Shown: positions 35,877 to 44,444 of the stretch, piece after piece | How positions within the stretch are numbered: the first letter of the stretch is position 1 | How the letters are laid out: each line of letters opens with the position of its first letter | Origin: JAXLYE01 sp046351595 | Lineage (GTDB): Bacteria; Myxococcota_A; Polyangia; Palsa-1104; JAEUJZ01 | DNA: 64,000 nt | Assembly: GCA_046351595.1 (NCBI GenBank) | Contig: JAXLYE010000014.1 | Coordinates: 1 to 64,000, forward strand | Reading direction: 5' to 3' | Program-made: the position numbers and the translations under genes | The notes under the pieces: generated by a model | What the model was told of the DNA's origin: nothing | Database searches by the model: none | What the model saw: only the letters and a program-made list of their open reading frames with translations

Positions 35877-36797
35877 ATGGGCAGCATGGGTACCAAAGGA
35901 TCCAACGAACCGACGGAGCCGAGCGGGCACGCCGCGCCGGAGTCGCTGCGCCTCGTGACGCTGAACATCTGGGCCAACCGGCCGCCGTGGCCCGAGCGCG
36001 GGCGCCTGATCCGCGAGGGCCTGCGCCGCGAGTCTCCCGACGTGGTGGCGCTGCAGGAGGTGCTGCGCCCGCAGGGGCACGGCACGTCGCAGGCCGACGA
36101 GATCGCGCAGGGGCTGGGCTACCGCGTCGCCTTCAGCCGCGCGTGCCACATCGAGAAGCCGTTCCCTTCGGAGTTCGGCAACGCGCTGCTCAGCCGCTTC
36201 CCGCTGCGCGAGCACCGCACCGAGCCGCTGCCGACGCCCGAGGAGCTCGAGCCTCGCTCCCTTCTATACGCGCTGCTGAGCGTGCGCGTGGGCCTGCTGC
36301 CGGTGTTCGTCACGCACCTGACGTGGGAGCCGCAGCACCAGCCCGTGCGCGAGCGGCAGCTCCGCTTCATCTGCGACTACATCGCGCACGAGCTGTCGCT
36401 GCTGCCGCAGCGTGTGCCCGCGCACGTGCCCATCCTGCCGCCGATCCTGATGGGCGATCTGAACGCAATCCCCGAGACCGCCGAGGTCCGGCTGCTGACC
36501 GAGCCTGCGCCCGGCGCCGACGGTCAGTCCGTGACCGCGCCGCGCTTCGTCGATGCCTGGCAGGTCGCCGGCGGCCCCGGCCCCGGCTTCACCTTCGCCG
36601 AGAGCAACCCGTACACCCGCAAGCACGGCCAGGGCCTCAACGAGCGCATCGACTATGTCTTCATCGGCCAGCCGCCCGGCGACGTCCGCCTCCGCGCCCG
36701 CCGCGCCGCGCTGTGCATGGATCAGCCCGAGGGCGACGTGTTCCCCTCGGATCACTACGGCGTCGTGGCCGACCTGTCGATCGAGCGGAGCGGCTAG
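35877..36797 (+). CDS. Endonuclease/exonuclease/phosphatase (EEP) family hydrolase
   Basis: A 306-residue metal-dependent phosphohydrolase. After a low-complexity head of about 20 residues comes LRLVTLNIWANRPP (N of the metal site), VVALQEVL (Glu ligand), VTHLTWEPQH, the GDLNAIPET motif and C-terminal FPSDHYGVVADL with the catalytic His. The substrate class (DNA, phosphoinositide or sphingolipid) cannot be told. The start may be at 35877 or 35886 since the phased repeat runs into this region. The stop codon TAG is inside a 26-bp tandem repeat that also supplies the stop of the convergent gene. Confidence 0.85.
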   Translation: MGSMGTKGSNEPTEPSGHAAPESLRLVTLNIWANRPPWPERGRLIREGLRRESPDVVALQEVLRPQGHGTSQADEIAQGLGYRVAFSRACHIEKPFPSEFGNALLSRFPLREHRTEPLPTPEELEPRSLLYALLSVRVGLLPVFVTHLTWEPQHQPVRERQLRFICDYIAHELSLLPQRVPAHVPILPPILMGDLNAIPETAEVRLLTEPAPGADGQSVTAPRFVDAWQVAGGPGPGFTFAESNPYTRKHGQGLNERIDYVFIGQPPGDVRLRARRAALCMDQPEGDVFPSDHYGVVADLSIERSG

Positions 36798-36860
36798 CGC
36801 GGCTCGGCGAACGGAGCGGCTAGCGCGGCTCGGCGAGCGGAGCGGCTAGCGCGGCTCCGG
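36783..36860. repeat. Three 26-bp tandem units shared by two convergent gene ends
   Basis: Units start at 36783, 36809 and 36835, each with GAGCGGAGCGGCTAGCGCGG or a one-base variant. The palindrome GCTAGC gives a TAG on both strands. The first unit provides the plus-strand stop (36795-36797); the third provides the minus-strand stop (36846-36848). Extra copies lie between. Confidence 0.85.
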
Positions 36861-37499
36861 CTTCTTCAGCGGGCGCGTCGACACCACCGGGCCGGGGGGC
36901 TTGGGGGCGCCGGCGGCACCGGGCTCCGGGACGAGGGCGTTGTGCTGCACGAGCTGCGCGACGCCCTCGAGGCCGGGGCCGAGGGCGGCGCCCTGCTCGT
37001 CGCTGCGCATCGAGACGCGGTGCAGCGTGCGCTGCCGCAGATCCGCGGCCTCGCGCACCAGGTAGCGCAGCGCGAAGTCGAGATCCGCGGTGAGCAGCGC
37101 CTCGGTCGGCAGCGCGCAGCGCAGCTGGTAGCGGCCGCCGGACAGCACGAGCGCACCGAGTGCCAGCTTGGAGCCGTGCTGCAGCGCGACGACCGGGCTC
37201 AGGGCGCGCTCGCCGCAGACCTCGGCGCGCAGGACCAGGAGCGAGCGCTCCAGCCCCTCCAGGAGCTGGCCGTGCACGGTCTGCACGGTGTGCTCGGGCT
37301 GCGCGCCCTGCGACGAGCGGACCGCGACCGGCTTGCGCCCGGCGGGACCGGCGGCCGGGCCCGCCGACGGGGCGACGGCGCCCGCCGCTGTCGGCGTGCC
37401 CCCGTCGACGCGGAAGGCCATCTGGAAGGCCCGCGGCTCGTCGCGCTGCAGCTGGTAGCTGGCGCGGACGTGAGCCTGGATCTCGTCCCAGCTCGCCAT
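36846..37499 (-). CDS. Hypothetical protein
   Basis: A 217-residue protein of unknown function. It starts MASWDEIQAHVRASYQLQRD. A Pro/Ala linker AVAPSAGPAAGPAGRKP at about 42-58 separates a short N-terminal segment from a larger domain (SLLVLRAEVCGERALSPVVA, ALPTEALLTADLDFALRYLV) that looks alpha/beta. The C-terminus is Pro-rich and ends in the shared 26-bp repeat. It begins 3 bp after the stop of the small gene upstream, so the pair is coupled. No signal peptide or membrane helix is seen. Confidence 0.65.
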   Translation of the reverse strand: MASWDEIQAHVRASYQLQRDEPRAFQMAFRVDGGTPTAAGAVAPSAGPAAGPAGRKPVAVRSSQGAQPEHTVQTVHGQLLEGLERSLLVLRAEVCGERALSPVVALQHGSKLALGALVLSGGRYQLRCALPTEALLTADLDFALRYLVREAADLRQRTLHRVSMRSDEQGAALGPGLEGVAQLVQHNALVPEPGAAGAPKPPGPVVSTRPLKKPEPR

Positions 37500-37502
37500 G
37501 GC

Positions 37503-37784
37503 TCAGGCGCCTGGGCTCAGCGTCCCGACCCGCGCCAGCTTGGCGCCGTAGACCGACTCGACGATCGCGTCGAGCTCCGCGGCGAGCGGCGAGTTGTGGA
37601 ACGGCTCGTACTCGCCGTGCACGTAGCCGCGCAGCCGGCGCAGCGCCTCGGCCCGCCCGTACCCGAGCCGACGCAGCAGCGCCGCCTTCTCGCGCAGCTC
37701 GCCGCGCCGCATGTCGAGCAGCGCCGACTGCTGGCGGGACACGAGGCTCGTCGGGAGGTTGGGCTTCAGCCAGTCAAAAGGCAT
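37503..37784 (-). CDS. Small hypothetical protein
   Basis: A 93-residue, mostly helical protein, MPFDWLKPNLPTSLVSRQQS then a charged helical region with an LRRLGYGRAEALRRLRGYVH motif. I do not recognise the family. The ATG at 37784 opens the compact frame; codons upstream are not credible. The stop lies 3 bp before the next start, so it probably forms a protein pair with the 217-residue product downstream. Both are cytoplasmic by appearance. Confidence 0.6.
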   Translation of the reverse strand: MPFDWLKPNLPTSLVSRQQSALLDMRRGELREKAALLRRLGYGRAEALRRLRGYVHGEYEPFHNSPLAAELDAIVESVYGAKLARVGTLSPGA

Positions 37785-37905
37785 GGTCGTCTCCGTTGCT
37801 TTCAGGTCTTGGTTTGTGGGGGCCGCGCACCGCGCCCGCCGTTTCGGCCATGCTACTAGAGTCGGCGCCCTTTGAAACGCATCCCTGTTCTGATAAACCC
37901 TCGGC

Positions 37906-38922
37906 GTGTCGTTGTCCCCGGCTGAAGTCGAAGTGATCATCCATGGCTCCGCTCTCGGAGCCCACCCCGGGCAGGAGTGCGTCGGCCGGGTCGAGCGTGC
38001 CGGCGAGTCGGCCGCTCACCTCGCAGGTCGCAGCGTGCTCATCCCGCGCCTCATCGCGTGCGGCGAGTGCGAGGCGTGCCGCCGCGGGCGCCTGACCATC
38101 TGCAGCGCGCGCACCGAGCGGCCGCGCCGCCCCGTCGAGCGCGAGGTGCTGCCGGCGCGCTTCCTGCTGCCGCTGGAGCCGCCGTTCGTCGCGACCGCGC
38201 CCGAGCCCGCGGCGCTGTGGCCGTACGCGGCGGCGGCCGACGGGCTGCTGGCGCCGTACTCGGGGCTGGTGCGCGCCGGCGTCACGCCCGGCACGCTGTG
38301 CGTCGTGCTCGGCGGCGGCGTGCGCGCGGCGCTGTGCGCGGTCGTGGTCCGTGCGCTCGGCGGCGTGGCCGTGGTCTGTGCGCCGCGCGCGGACGAGCGC
38401 GAGCAGCTCCTGGCCCCGCCCTACCACGCGCACGCGGCGCTCGACCCGGGCGCGCTCGATCCCGACGCGGCGCGGGCGCAGGTGCGCGAGATCGCGGCGG
38501 CGGCCGGGCTGCCGGTGCACGGCGCGGTCCTCGTCGAGACCACCGGCAGCGATGCCGGACGCGCGCGGGCGCTCGGCATGTCCGAGGCCGGCGGCACCGT
38601 GATCCTGCTCTCGCGCGGCCATGTGCTCGCGGACGGGACGGCGCCTCCGTCGGGCGCGCTGGCCGCGGAGCCGGTCGGCGGACCGGGCCTCACCGGCGTC
38701 GCGCTGCTCGAGCGGGTGACCGAGGAGCAGTGCCAGATCCTCGGTGCCGGCGCGCCGCACCCGGATCTGTTGCCCGAGCTGCTCGCCCTGCTCGATCGCG
38801 CGCAGGCCGATCTGTCGACGCTGGTGCGGCCGGTGGACGTCGGCTCGGTCGACGCCGTCATGGCCGAGCGCCGCGCCGGACTCGCCGCCTCGCTGGCGCT
38901 GCCCGTGGTCCGCTTCACCTGA
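37906..38922 (+). CDS. Zinc-type alcohol dehydrogenase-like protein
   Basis: A 338-residue medium-chain dehydrogenase. The structural zinc motif CGECEACRRGRLTIC (C-x2-C-x2-C-x7-C) is intact. The GroES-like domain is present but the catalytic-zinc head is shortened, with the usual N-terminal CxxG/GHE replaced by AHPGQECVGRVE. The nucleotide site VVLGGGVRAALCAVVVRAL is a degenerate GxGxxG. The start is a GTG at 37906. It could be related to 6-hydroxycyclohex-1-ene-carboxyl-CoA dehydrogenase or similar; a thiolase gene follows 109 bp later on the same strand, hinting at acyl-CoA or aromatic degradation, but the link is weak. Confidence 0.7.
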   Translation: MSLSPAEVEVIIHGSALGAHPGQECVGRVERAGESAAHLAGRSVLIPRLIACGECEACRRGRLTICSARTERPRRPVEREVLPARFLLPLEPPFVATAPEPAALWPYAAAADGLLAPYSGLVRAGVTPGTLCVVLGGGVRAALCAVVVRALGGVAVVCAPRADEREQLLAPPYHAHAALDPGALDPDAARAQVREIAAAAGLPVHGAVLVETTGSDAGRARALGMSEAGGTVILLSRGHVLADGTAPPSGALAAEPVGGPGLTGVALLERVTEEQCQILGAGAPHPDLLPELLALLDRAQADLSTLVRPVDVGSVDAVMAERRAGLAASLALPVVRFT

Positions 38923-39031
38923 CCCGCGGACCGCGCCAGGGCCGGCACTTGCCGGCGCAGCCTCGACCTGTGCGACCACCGGGCCACCGGTCGGCTTGAG
39001 TTCACAGCGCGGCCTGATAGAGTCGCGGGCC

Positions 39032-40258
39032 ATGGCCACCCAGCAAGCTTTCATCCTCGGGGCGGTGCGCAGCCCCATTGGCCGCTTCCGCGGCGCGCTG
39101 AAGGATGTGCGCCCGGACGATCTCCTGGCGCAGGTCTTCTCGGCGTTGCTGCAGCGGACGCGCGTGCCCGGCGAGGCAATCGACGACGTCATCGCCGGCT
39201 GCGCCAACCAGGCCGGAGAGGACAACCGCAACGTCGCGCGCATGGCGGTGCTGCTCGCCGGCCTGCCGCAGTCGGTGCCTGGCGTCACCGTGAACCGTCT
39301 GTGCGGCTCCGGGCTCGAGGCGGTGCTGATGGCGGCGCGGTCCATCGCCGCGGGCGAGGCCGAGCTGCTCATCGCCGGCGGCGTCGAGTCGATGACGCGC
39401 GCGCCGCTGGTCCAGCCCAAGCCCGACGCCGCGTTCCCAAGCGGCAACGTGACGGTCTACGACTCGTCACTCGGCTGGCGCTTCCCCAACCCGCGCATGG
39501 CGGCGATGTTCCCGCTGGAGGCGATGGGCGAGACCGCCGAGAACCTGGCCGAGCGCTATGGTATTCCGCGCGCCGAACAGGACGCCTTTGCCCTGCGCAG
39601 CCACGAGCGGGCGCTGGCCGCGCAGCAGGCCGGGGCCTTTGACGACGAGATCGTGCCCATCGCGCTGCCGCCGGCCGGCAAGGGCCAGGCGCCGCAGAGC
39701 TTCAATCGCGACGAGGGGCCGCGTGCGGACTCGGCGCTGGACAAGCTGGCGAAGCTCGCGCCGGTGTTCCGCGCCGGGGGCAGCGTGACGGCCGGCAACT
39801 CCTCGCCGCTGAACGACGGGGCGGCGGCGCTGCTTATCGGCACCGCCGACAAGGCGCGTGCGCTCGGCCTCAAGCCGCTCGTGCGAATCGTCGGCGGCGC
39901 CGCGGCCGGCGTCGACCCGCGCTACATGGGCATCGGCCCGGTGCCGGCGGTGCGCAAGCTGCTCGGCCGGCTCGGCGTCAGCCTCGGCGAGCTCGATCGC
40001 GTCGAGCTCAACGAGGCCTTCGCGGCGCAGGCGCTGGCGGTGCTGCGTGAGCTGCCCGAGCTCGATCGCGAGCGGGTCAACCGCCTCGGCGGCGCCATCG
40101 CGCTCGGCCACCCGCTGGGCTGCTCGGGGGCGCGCCTGGCCACGACGCTGACCCACGAGCTGCGCCGCAGCGGCGGGCGCTACGGCCTGGCGACGATGTG
40201 CATCGGCGTCGGCCAGGGCATCGCGGCGCTGCTCGAGAACGTCTCCGACCGGCCCTAG
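39032..40258 (+). CDS. Acetyl-CoA C-acyltransferase (thiolase)
   Basis: A 408-residue thiolase with all catalytic residues: nucleophile Cys91 in VNRLCGSGLEAV, NEAFAAQALAV, His in GGAIALGHPLGCSGAR and the second Cys in TMCIGVGQGIAALL. It cleaves or condenses 3-ketoacyl-CoA. The length and motif set are like 3-oxoadipyl-CoA/3-ketoacyl-CoA thiolases (PcaF/FadA class), but substrate specificity cannot be assigned. The upstream alcohol dehydrogenase may be in the same unit. No hydratase or dehydrogenase partner (fadB) is present in the window. Confidence 0.93.
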   Translation: MATQQAFILGAVRSPIGRFRGALKDVRPDDLLAQVFSALLQRTRVPGEAIDDVIAGCANQAGEDNRNVARMAVLLAGLPQSVPGVTVNRLCGSGLEAVLMAARSIAAGEAELLIAGGVESMTRAPLVQPKPDAAFPSGNVTVYDSSLGWRFPNPRMAAMFPLEAMGETAENLAERYGIPRAEQDAFALRSHERALAAQQAGAFDDEIVPIALPPAGKGQAPQSFNRDEGPRADSALDKLAKLAPVFRAGGSVTAGNSSPLNDGAAALLIGTADKARALGLKPLVRIVGGAAAGVDPRYMGIGPVPAVRKLLGRLGVSLGELDRVELNEAFAAQALAVLRELPELDRERVNRLGGAIALGHPLGCSGARLATTLTHELRRSGGRYGLATMCIGVGQGIAALLENVSDRP

Positions 40259-40413
40259 GCAGCGACGAGAACGGTGACGGCGACTCGGGCGCTGGCCCGG
40301 CCCGACCTCGGGTCCGGAGCGGCCGCGGCGGGGTCATGGAACCCCTCATGCGGGCGCGCCAGGAGGCCGACTCACTCGCAAATTCTGCCGCAGGCGCCAG
40401 AAGTCAACGTGAT

Positions 40414-41769
40414 ATGATGACCACCCGTATGTACCCGCCGCAGATCATGATGAGCGTTGAGTCTCCTCGAAACTCACTGCAGCCCTCGCGCGGTACCGTT
40501 CCGCTTGCGGGAGCGCGCCGCGGCGCGCGGCGCCTGGGGGCGCGGGCCGGACTGCTGGCCTGTCTCGTTGCTGCCCTGGTCGGCGTCGGCGTGGCCGGCG
40601 AGGCGAGGGCGCAGAAGAAGGTGACGGTCTTCGAGCCCAAGATCGAGGGCGGCACCCTCTCCGCCGACGAGCGGCGCGCGCTCGACGGGGCGCTGGCGGA
40701 TGCGCTGCGCGAGCAGGGCAACTACCAGGTGGTGCCCGCCTACGAGCGCGACGCCATCCTGCAGGGCGAGAAGGTGACGGCGTGCGAGTCCGCCGACTGC
40801 CAGGTGCGCATCGGTCGCGTCCTGGAGTCGACGTACATGCTGCACTACTCGGTCGCGATCACCCGCGGCGAGGAGCCGGCCGCCGCCAAGAAGGCGCGCA
40901 AGCCCAAGGACGCGGAGCCAGCCCCGGCGGGCGCCGGCACCACGACGTGGAAGTTCACGGCCAGCCTCTTCAACGTCACGTACATGTCGATGGCCGAGTC
41001 GGCGCAGAACAAGGAAGCGACCTGCGCCCAGTGCAGCACCGCCATGGCCGCGCAGAAGCTGAGCGAGCTGGTGAAGGAGATCGTGCTCGCCGACACCAGC
41101 CACGCGCGCGGCATGATGGAGGTCGTCACCGACCCGGCCGAGGGCGTCGAGGTCGTGGTCGACGGCGTGCCGGTCGGCTTCACCGGCGGCGGCCCGATGC
41201 AGGTCAAGACCTTCGCCGGCCAGCACAAGCTGATCCTGCGCAAGCCCGGCTTCCGCTCCCGCCAGGAGGTGGTCACCATCCCCGAGGGCAAGGGCACGCC
41301 GCTGCCGCCGTTCAAGCTGACCGAGGGCCGGGATCAGGTGGTCATCGTCGTCAACGAGGCGCGGCGCGGGCCGCGGCCGAAGTGGCGCATCGGGCTCGGC
41401 GCGGCGATGCTCGTCGGTGGCCTGGTGACCATGGGCTTCGGCGGTCGCATGCTGTACCTCGACGGGCGCTGCACCGAGCCGCCGGTCTCGCCGGCGCAGG
41501 AGTGTGACACCGTCTTCAAGACCACCGGCATCGGCGCGGGCCTGACCGCGGGCGGCGGCGTCGTCGCCCTGGTCGGCCTCAGCCTGCTGGCGTTCCCGGG
41601 TCCGAAGCTGCCCAACCAGCAGCCGGCCGAGGAGCCGAATGCGACGCCGGCCCCGACGCCGGCTCCGGCCAAGTCGGCGACCGGCCGCTCGCGCCCGCGC
41701 GCCGCGCTCGACCTGTCGTTGGGGGGTGTCGGCGGCGGCCTCGGCGTGGCCTTCGGCGCTGCGTACTAG
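40414..41769 (+). CDS. PEGA-domain secreted protein
   Basis: A 451-residue protein with a signal helix (ARAGLLACLVAALVGVGVAG) and an AQA-type cleavage site (EARAQKK). An exported domain of about 170 residues has CESADCQVRIG and CAQCSTAMAAQK cysteines. A PEGA beta-domain follows (about 225-300, MEVVTDPAEGVEVVVDGVPV), then one or two membrane helices (GLGAAMLVGGLVTMGF, GIGAGLTAGGGVVALVGLSLLAF) and a Pro/Ala tail. PEGA proteins are surface or cell-wall associated. The start is uncertain: ATGs at 40414, 40429, 40447 and 40450 are in frame and none has a good ribosome site. Confidence 0.75.
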   Translation: MMTTRMYPPQIMMSVESPRNSLQPSRGTVPLAGARRGARRLGARAGLLACLVAALVGVGVAGEARAQKKVTVFEPKIEGGTLSADERRALDGALADALREQGNYQVVPAYERDAILQGEKVTACESADCQVRIGRVLESTYMLHYSVAITRGEEPAAAKKARKPKDAEPAPAGAGTTTWKFTASLFNVTYMSMAESAQNKEATCAQCSTAMAAQKLSELVKEIVLADTSHARGMMEVVTDPAEGVEVVVDGVPVGFTGGGPMQVKTFAGQHKLILRKPGFRSRQEVVTIPEGKGTPLPPFKLTEGRDQVVIVVNEARRGPRPKWRIGLGAAMLVGGLVTMGFGGRMLYLDGRCTEPPVSPAQECDTVFKTTGIGAGLTAGGGVVALVGLSLLAFPGPKLPNQQPAEEPNATPAPTPAPAKSATGRSRPRAALDLSLGGVGGGLGVAFGAAY

Positions 41770-41816
41770 CGAGCCGGCGCTCTTTGCCGGTTGCTCTCAA
41801 TTAAGGGTAGGTAGCC

Positions 41817-43238
41817 ATGAAGCGTCTCGGTTGGCTTGTCCTTGTCCTGGCCTCTGCTTCCTGCGATGCGCTGTCCTATGAAGCGTCCCTGTTCCCGACG
41901 GGAAACAACGATCGCAACTGCGTGCTGAACCCGGGAGTGTGCGGCGCGGATCAGCTCTGCGACCCGGTGAAGAAGACGTGCGTCTCGGGCGGCGGCAAGT
42001 GCGTGACCAGCCCGGACTGCGTGATGTCCTCGGGTCCGGTCTGCAGCGAGGGCATGTGCAAGCCCTGCGACTCGACGGTGATGTCCACCGGCGACAAGCA
42101 GTGCAGCGACTGGTCGACCGGCCGCAAGGAGCCGATCCTCAAGGCGGTGTGCATCGCCGGCACGTGCATGGAGTGCCGCGTCAGCGCCGACTGCAAGCGG
42201 CCCGGCCTGACGGTGTGCGACCAGGCCAAGAACACCTGCGTCGGCTGCACCGAGGACAACCAGTGCCCGGTCTCGCAGATCTGCAAGAAGGATGACTCGG
42301 TCCTGGCGACCAGCGACTCGGCCAGCAACATCGGCGACTGCGTGGCGCCGGACGCCGTGGCCTACGTCAACAAGAACAACGGCTCGTGCTCGGACACCGC
42401 GATGGACGCGGGCAGCTCGACCAAGCCGTTCTGCCAGATCCAGAAGGCGATCAGCACGGGCAAGTCGTACATCCGCGTCCAGGCCGGCACCGACTACGAT
42501 CCCATCCTCGTCGGCTCGGCGCAGCGCGTGATCATCTATGGCCCGGGCAAGGACACCGCGTCGATCCTGTCGGCCAAGGTGACGGGCGGGGCGCGGCTGA
42601 CGCTGCAAGACATCGGCGTCAAGGTGTCGAGCACCAGCCCGGTCTTGACCGCGCTCGTGCAGTGCGAGCTCGGCTCGTACCTGACCGTGCGCCGCGCGCT
42701 GCTGTCGGGTCTGAACGGCAGCACGCCGACCAGCCAGGGCGGCATCATCGCCAACCAGTGCCAGCGCGTCATCGTCGAGCGCACCAAGATCACGGGCGTC
42801 GCCGCCAACGGCATCTTCATCACCGGCGGCAGCGACCACTTCGTGGTGAACAACGCCATCATCGGCAGCGGCGCCAACTCGCCGGCGCTCAAGGCCGGCC
42901 TGCACATCGGTCCCGGCGTCCAGAGCGGCGTCTTCGCGTTCAACACCCTCACCAACAACCTCGAGGGTGTGTTCTGCGAGACGCAGACCGTCGCGATCAC
43001 GGACTCCATCGTGCAGGGCAACGGCGGCACCAACCTGAACGGCTGCTCGAACACGGCGCGGCTGGTGACGACCGGCGCGATGATCGACACGGCGTTCAAC
43101 GCCGACCCGAAGATCACCGCGGACGTGATGACCGTCACCGACAAGGCGATGGCCAACCAGCTGGTCAAGGAAGACTACTTCGGGAACCCGCGGCCGCTCG
43201 GTGGCGGCTACGACATCGGGTTCCACGAGTTCAAGTAG
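41817..43238 (+). CDS. Cys-rich lipoprotein with right-handed beta-helix
   Basis: A 473-residue protein. Signal MKRLGWLVLVLASASC has the lipobox ASASC with Cys16. The N-terminal third has Cys-rich repeats (CVLNPGVCGADQLCDPVKKTC, CVTSPDCVMSSGPVCSEGMC, CMECRVSADC), of a type common in myxobacterial lipoproteins. From about residue 180 on it becomes a parallel beta-helix of imperfect repeats (GGIIANQCQRVIVERTKITG, AANGIFITGGSDHFVVNNAI). The function is unknown; it may bind polysaccharide or act in adhesion. It lies 47 bp after the PEGA gene, with which it may form an operon. Confidence 0.82.
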   Translation: MKRLGWLVLVLASASCDALSYEASLFPTGNNDRNCVLNPGVCGADQLCDPVKKTCVSGGGKCVTSPDCVMSSGPVCSEGMCKPCDSTVMSTGDKQCSDWSTGRKEPILKAVCIAGTCMECRVSADCKRPGLTVCDQAKNTCVGCTEDNQCPVSQICKKDDSVLATSDSASNIGDCVAPDAVAYVNKNNGSCSDTAMDAGSSTKPFCQIQKAISTGKSYIRVQAGTDYDPILVGSAQRVIIYGPGKDTASILSAKVTGGARLTLQDIGVKVSSTSPVLTALVQCELGSYLTVRRALLSGLNGSTPTSQGGIIANQCQRVIVERTKITGVAANGIFITGGSDHFVVNNAIIGSGANSPALKAGLHIGPGVQSGVFAFNTLTNNLEGVFCETQTVAITDSIVQGNGGTNLNGCSNTARLVTTGAMIDTAFNADPKITADVMTVTDKAMANQLVKEDYFGNPRPLGGGYDIGFHEFK

Positions 43239-43343
43239 CCTTCTCCGCCGAGCGGGTCCAGCCGCGGGCCCCAGAGCGGGCCGTCCCCGCACCCGCTCTC
43301 TCCTTCCGGACTCCCTCCCAAACGAACAGACAGACTCTGTGCA

Positions 43344-43368
43344 CAGCCGACTAGCTAGGAGTCGGCTG
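43344..43368. terminator. Hairpin between convergent genes
   Basis: CAGCCGACT (43344-43352) pairs perfectly with AGTCGGCTG (43360-43368) around AGCTAGG. It lies between the stops of the beta-helix gene (plus) and the septoil-knot gene (minus) and could serve both strands. No T-tract is present. Confidence 0.5.
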
Positions 43369-43394
43369 CGCGTCTGCCATTCCCGTCGCTGCGG

Positions 43395-43793
43395 CTAGTT
43401 ACAGCCCGGGAACGAGTTCACGTACTGGATCTTGTAGTCCGGGAACGAGTTCACGATCTGTACCTTGTAGTCCGGGAACGACGTCACCTCCTGCCACTTG
43501 CCGGGGGAGTCGGGGAAGGACTGCACGCGCTGCACCTTGATGTCCGGGAACGAGGTCACGACCTGCACCTTCACGTCCGGGAACGAGGTCACGAACTGGA
43601 TCTTGCCGTAGAGCTGGCACTTGGACGGCTTGCCCTTGGCGAGCGCCTCCTGGCAGGCCTTGAGCTCGAGCGCGAAGCGCGCCTTCTTCGCAAGTCCCTG
43701 GGCCTGCGCATCGTCGTCGCGGTGCGTCGTCTGCACCTTCCCGAACAGAGTGAGCACGCCGAGCACCGCGGGGACAACCAGACTCCGTCGCAT
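43395..43793 (-). CDS. Secreted 7(1) septoil knot-like (DUF6150-type) protein
   Basis: A 132-residue secreted protein. The start at 43793 has GAGGAGG just upstream and opens a signal peptide MRRSLVVPAVLGVLTLFGKV. After a helical, Cys-containing segment (LELKACQEALAKGKPSKC) come six imperfect VxSFPD repeats (FVTSFPDVK, VVTSFPDIK, VQSFPDSPGKW, VTSFPDYK, VNSFPDYK, VNSFPGCN). This repeat layout matches what I recall of the 7(1)-knotted septoil family (PF19647/DUF6150), a tiny beta-sheet protein knot. The assignment rests on remembered repeat pattern, not a search. Here the knot domain carries a signal peptide and a helical extension. Confidence 0.7.
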   Translation of the reverse strand: MRRSLVVPAVLGVLTLFGKVQTTHRDDDAQAQGLAKKARFALELKACQEALAKGKPSKCQLYGKIQFVTSFPDVKVQVVTSFPDIKVQRVQSFPDSPGKWQEVTSFPDYKVQIVNSFPDYKIQYVNSFPGCN

Positions 43794-44000
43794 GGGTTCC
43801 TCCTCGAAAGGACGTCTGCGGCGAGGATACTCGAGTCGGTGCGGCCGCAGCGCAAAAACGCCCAAGCGCGCGTGCACAAAGGCGCCGCCAAGGTGACCAA
43901 GGTTGAGGGCAGGGCAGCGAGCGCCGCAGACCGGCCCAAGCGCGCAGCGGCGACGAAAGAGGCCCCGATCCGCGGCGCGTGTTACATATGTGCAGAGCCC

Positions 44001-44432
44001 ATGAAGAGCAGCCAGGATCCGTCGAAAGAGCCCCTGCTGCCGCAGGCCGGTGCGGTTCCCTTCCGCATGGAAGGACAGATCCGGATGTTCTGCCTCATCA
44101 CGGACAGCAGCGATACGTTCTGGGTGTTTCCCAAAGGGATGATTGACCCGGGGCACACGCCGCGCACCACCGCGCTCAACGAGGCGTGGGAGGAGGCCGG
44201 CGTGCGCGGTCGCCTGCACGCCGAGCCGCTCGGCGCCTATGAGTACAAAAAGGGCACGACGCGCGCGTCGGTCCTGATGTTCCTCTTGGAGATCGACGAG
44301 GTGCTGACGAAGTGGCCGGAGTCGCGCTGGCGCCGCCGCCGCTTCTGCACGGCCGTCGAGGCGCTCAAGGTGCTCGGTCGGCCCGAGCAGCGCCCGCTGT
44401 TCGAGGAAGCGCTGCGGCGGCTCGGCGGGTAG
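44001..44432 (+). CDS. Nudix hydrolase
   Basis: A 143-residue Nudix-fold hydrolase. The Nudix box reads GMIDPGHTPRTTALNEAWEEAGVRG, with G, E, and the catalytic EE of the EExG helix; the usual R of REUxEE is N. WVFPKG before the box and YKKG after it are typical of the diphosphoinositol polyphosphate/NUDT3-like or ADP-ribose groups. It hydrolyses nucleoside diphosphate linked to another group X. The ATG at 44001 is chosen for the conserved start; no strong ribosome site is seen. It is convergent with the large WD40 gene, 12 bp away. Confidence 0.85.
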   Translation: MKSSQDPSKEPLLPQAGAVPFRMEGQIRMFCLITDSSDTFWVFPKGMIDPGHTPRTTALNEAWEEAGVRGRLHAEPLGAYEYKKGTTRASVLMFLLEIDEVLTKWPESRWRRRRFCTAVEALKVLGRPEQRPLFEEALRRLGG

Positions 44433-44444
44433 CGCGGCCGGCGC

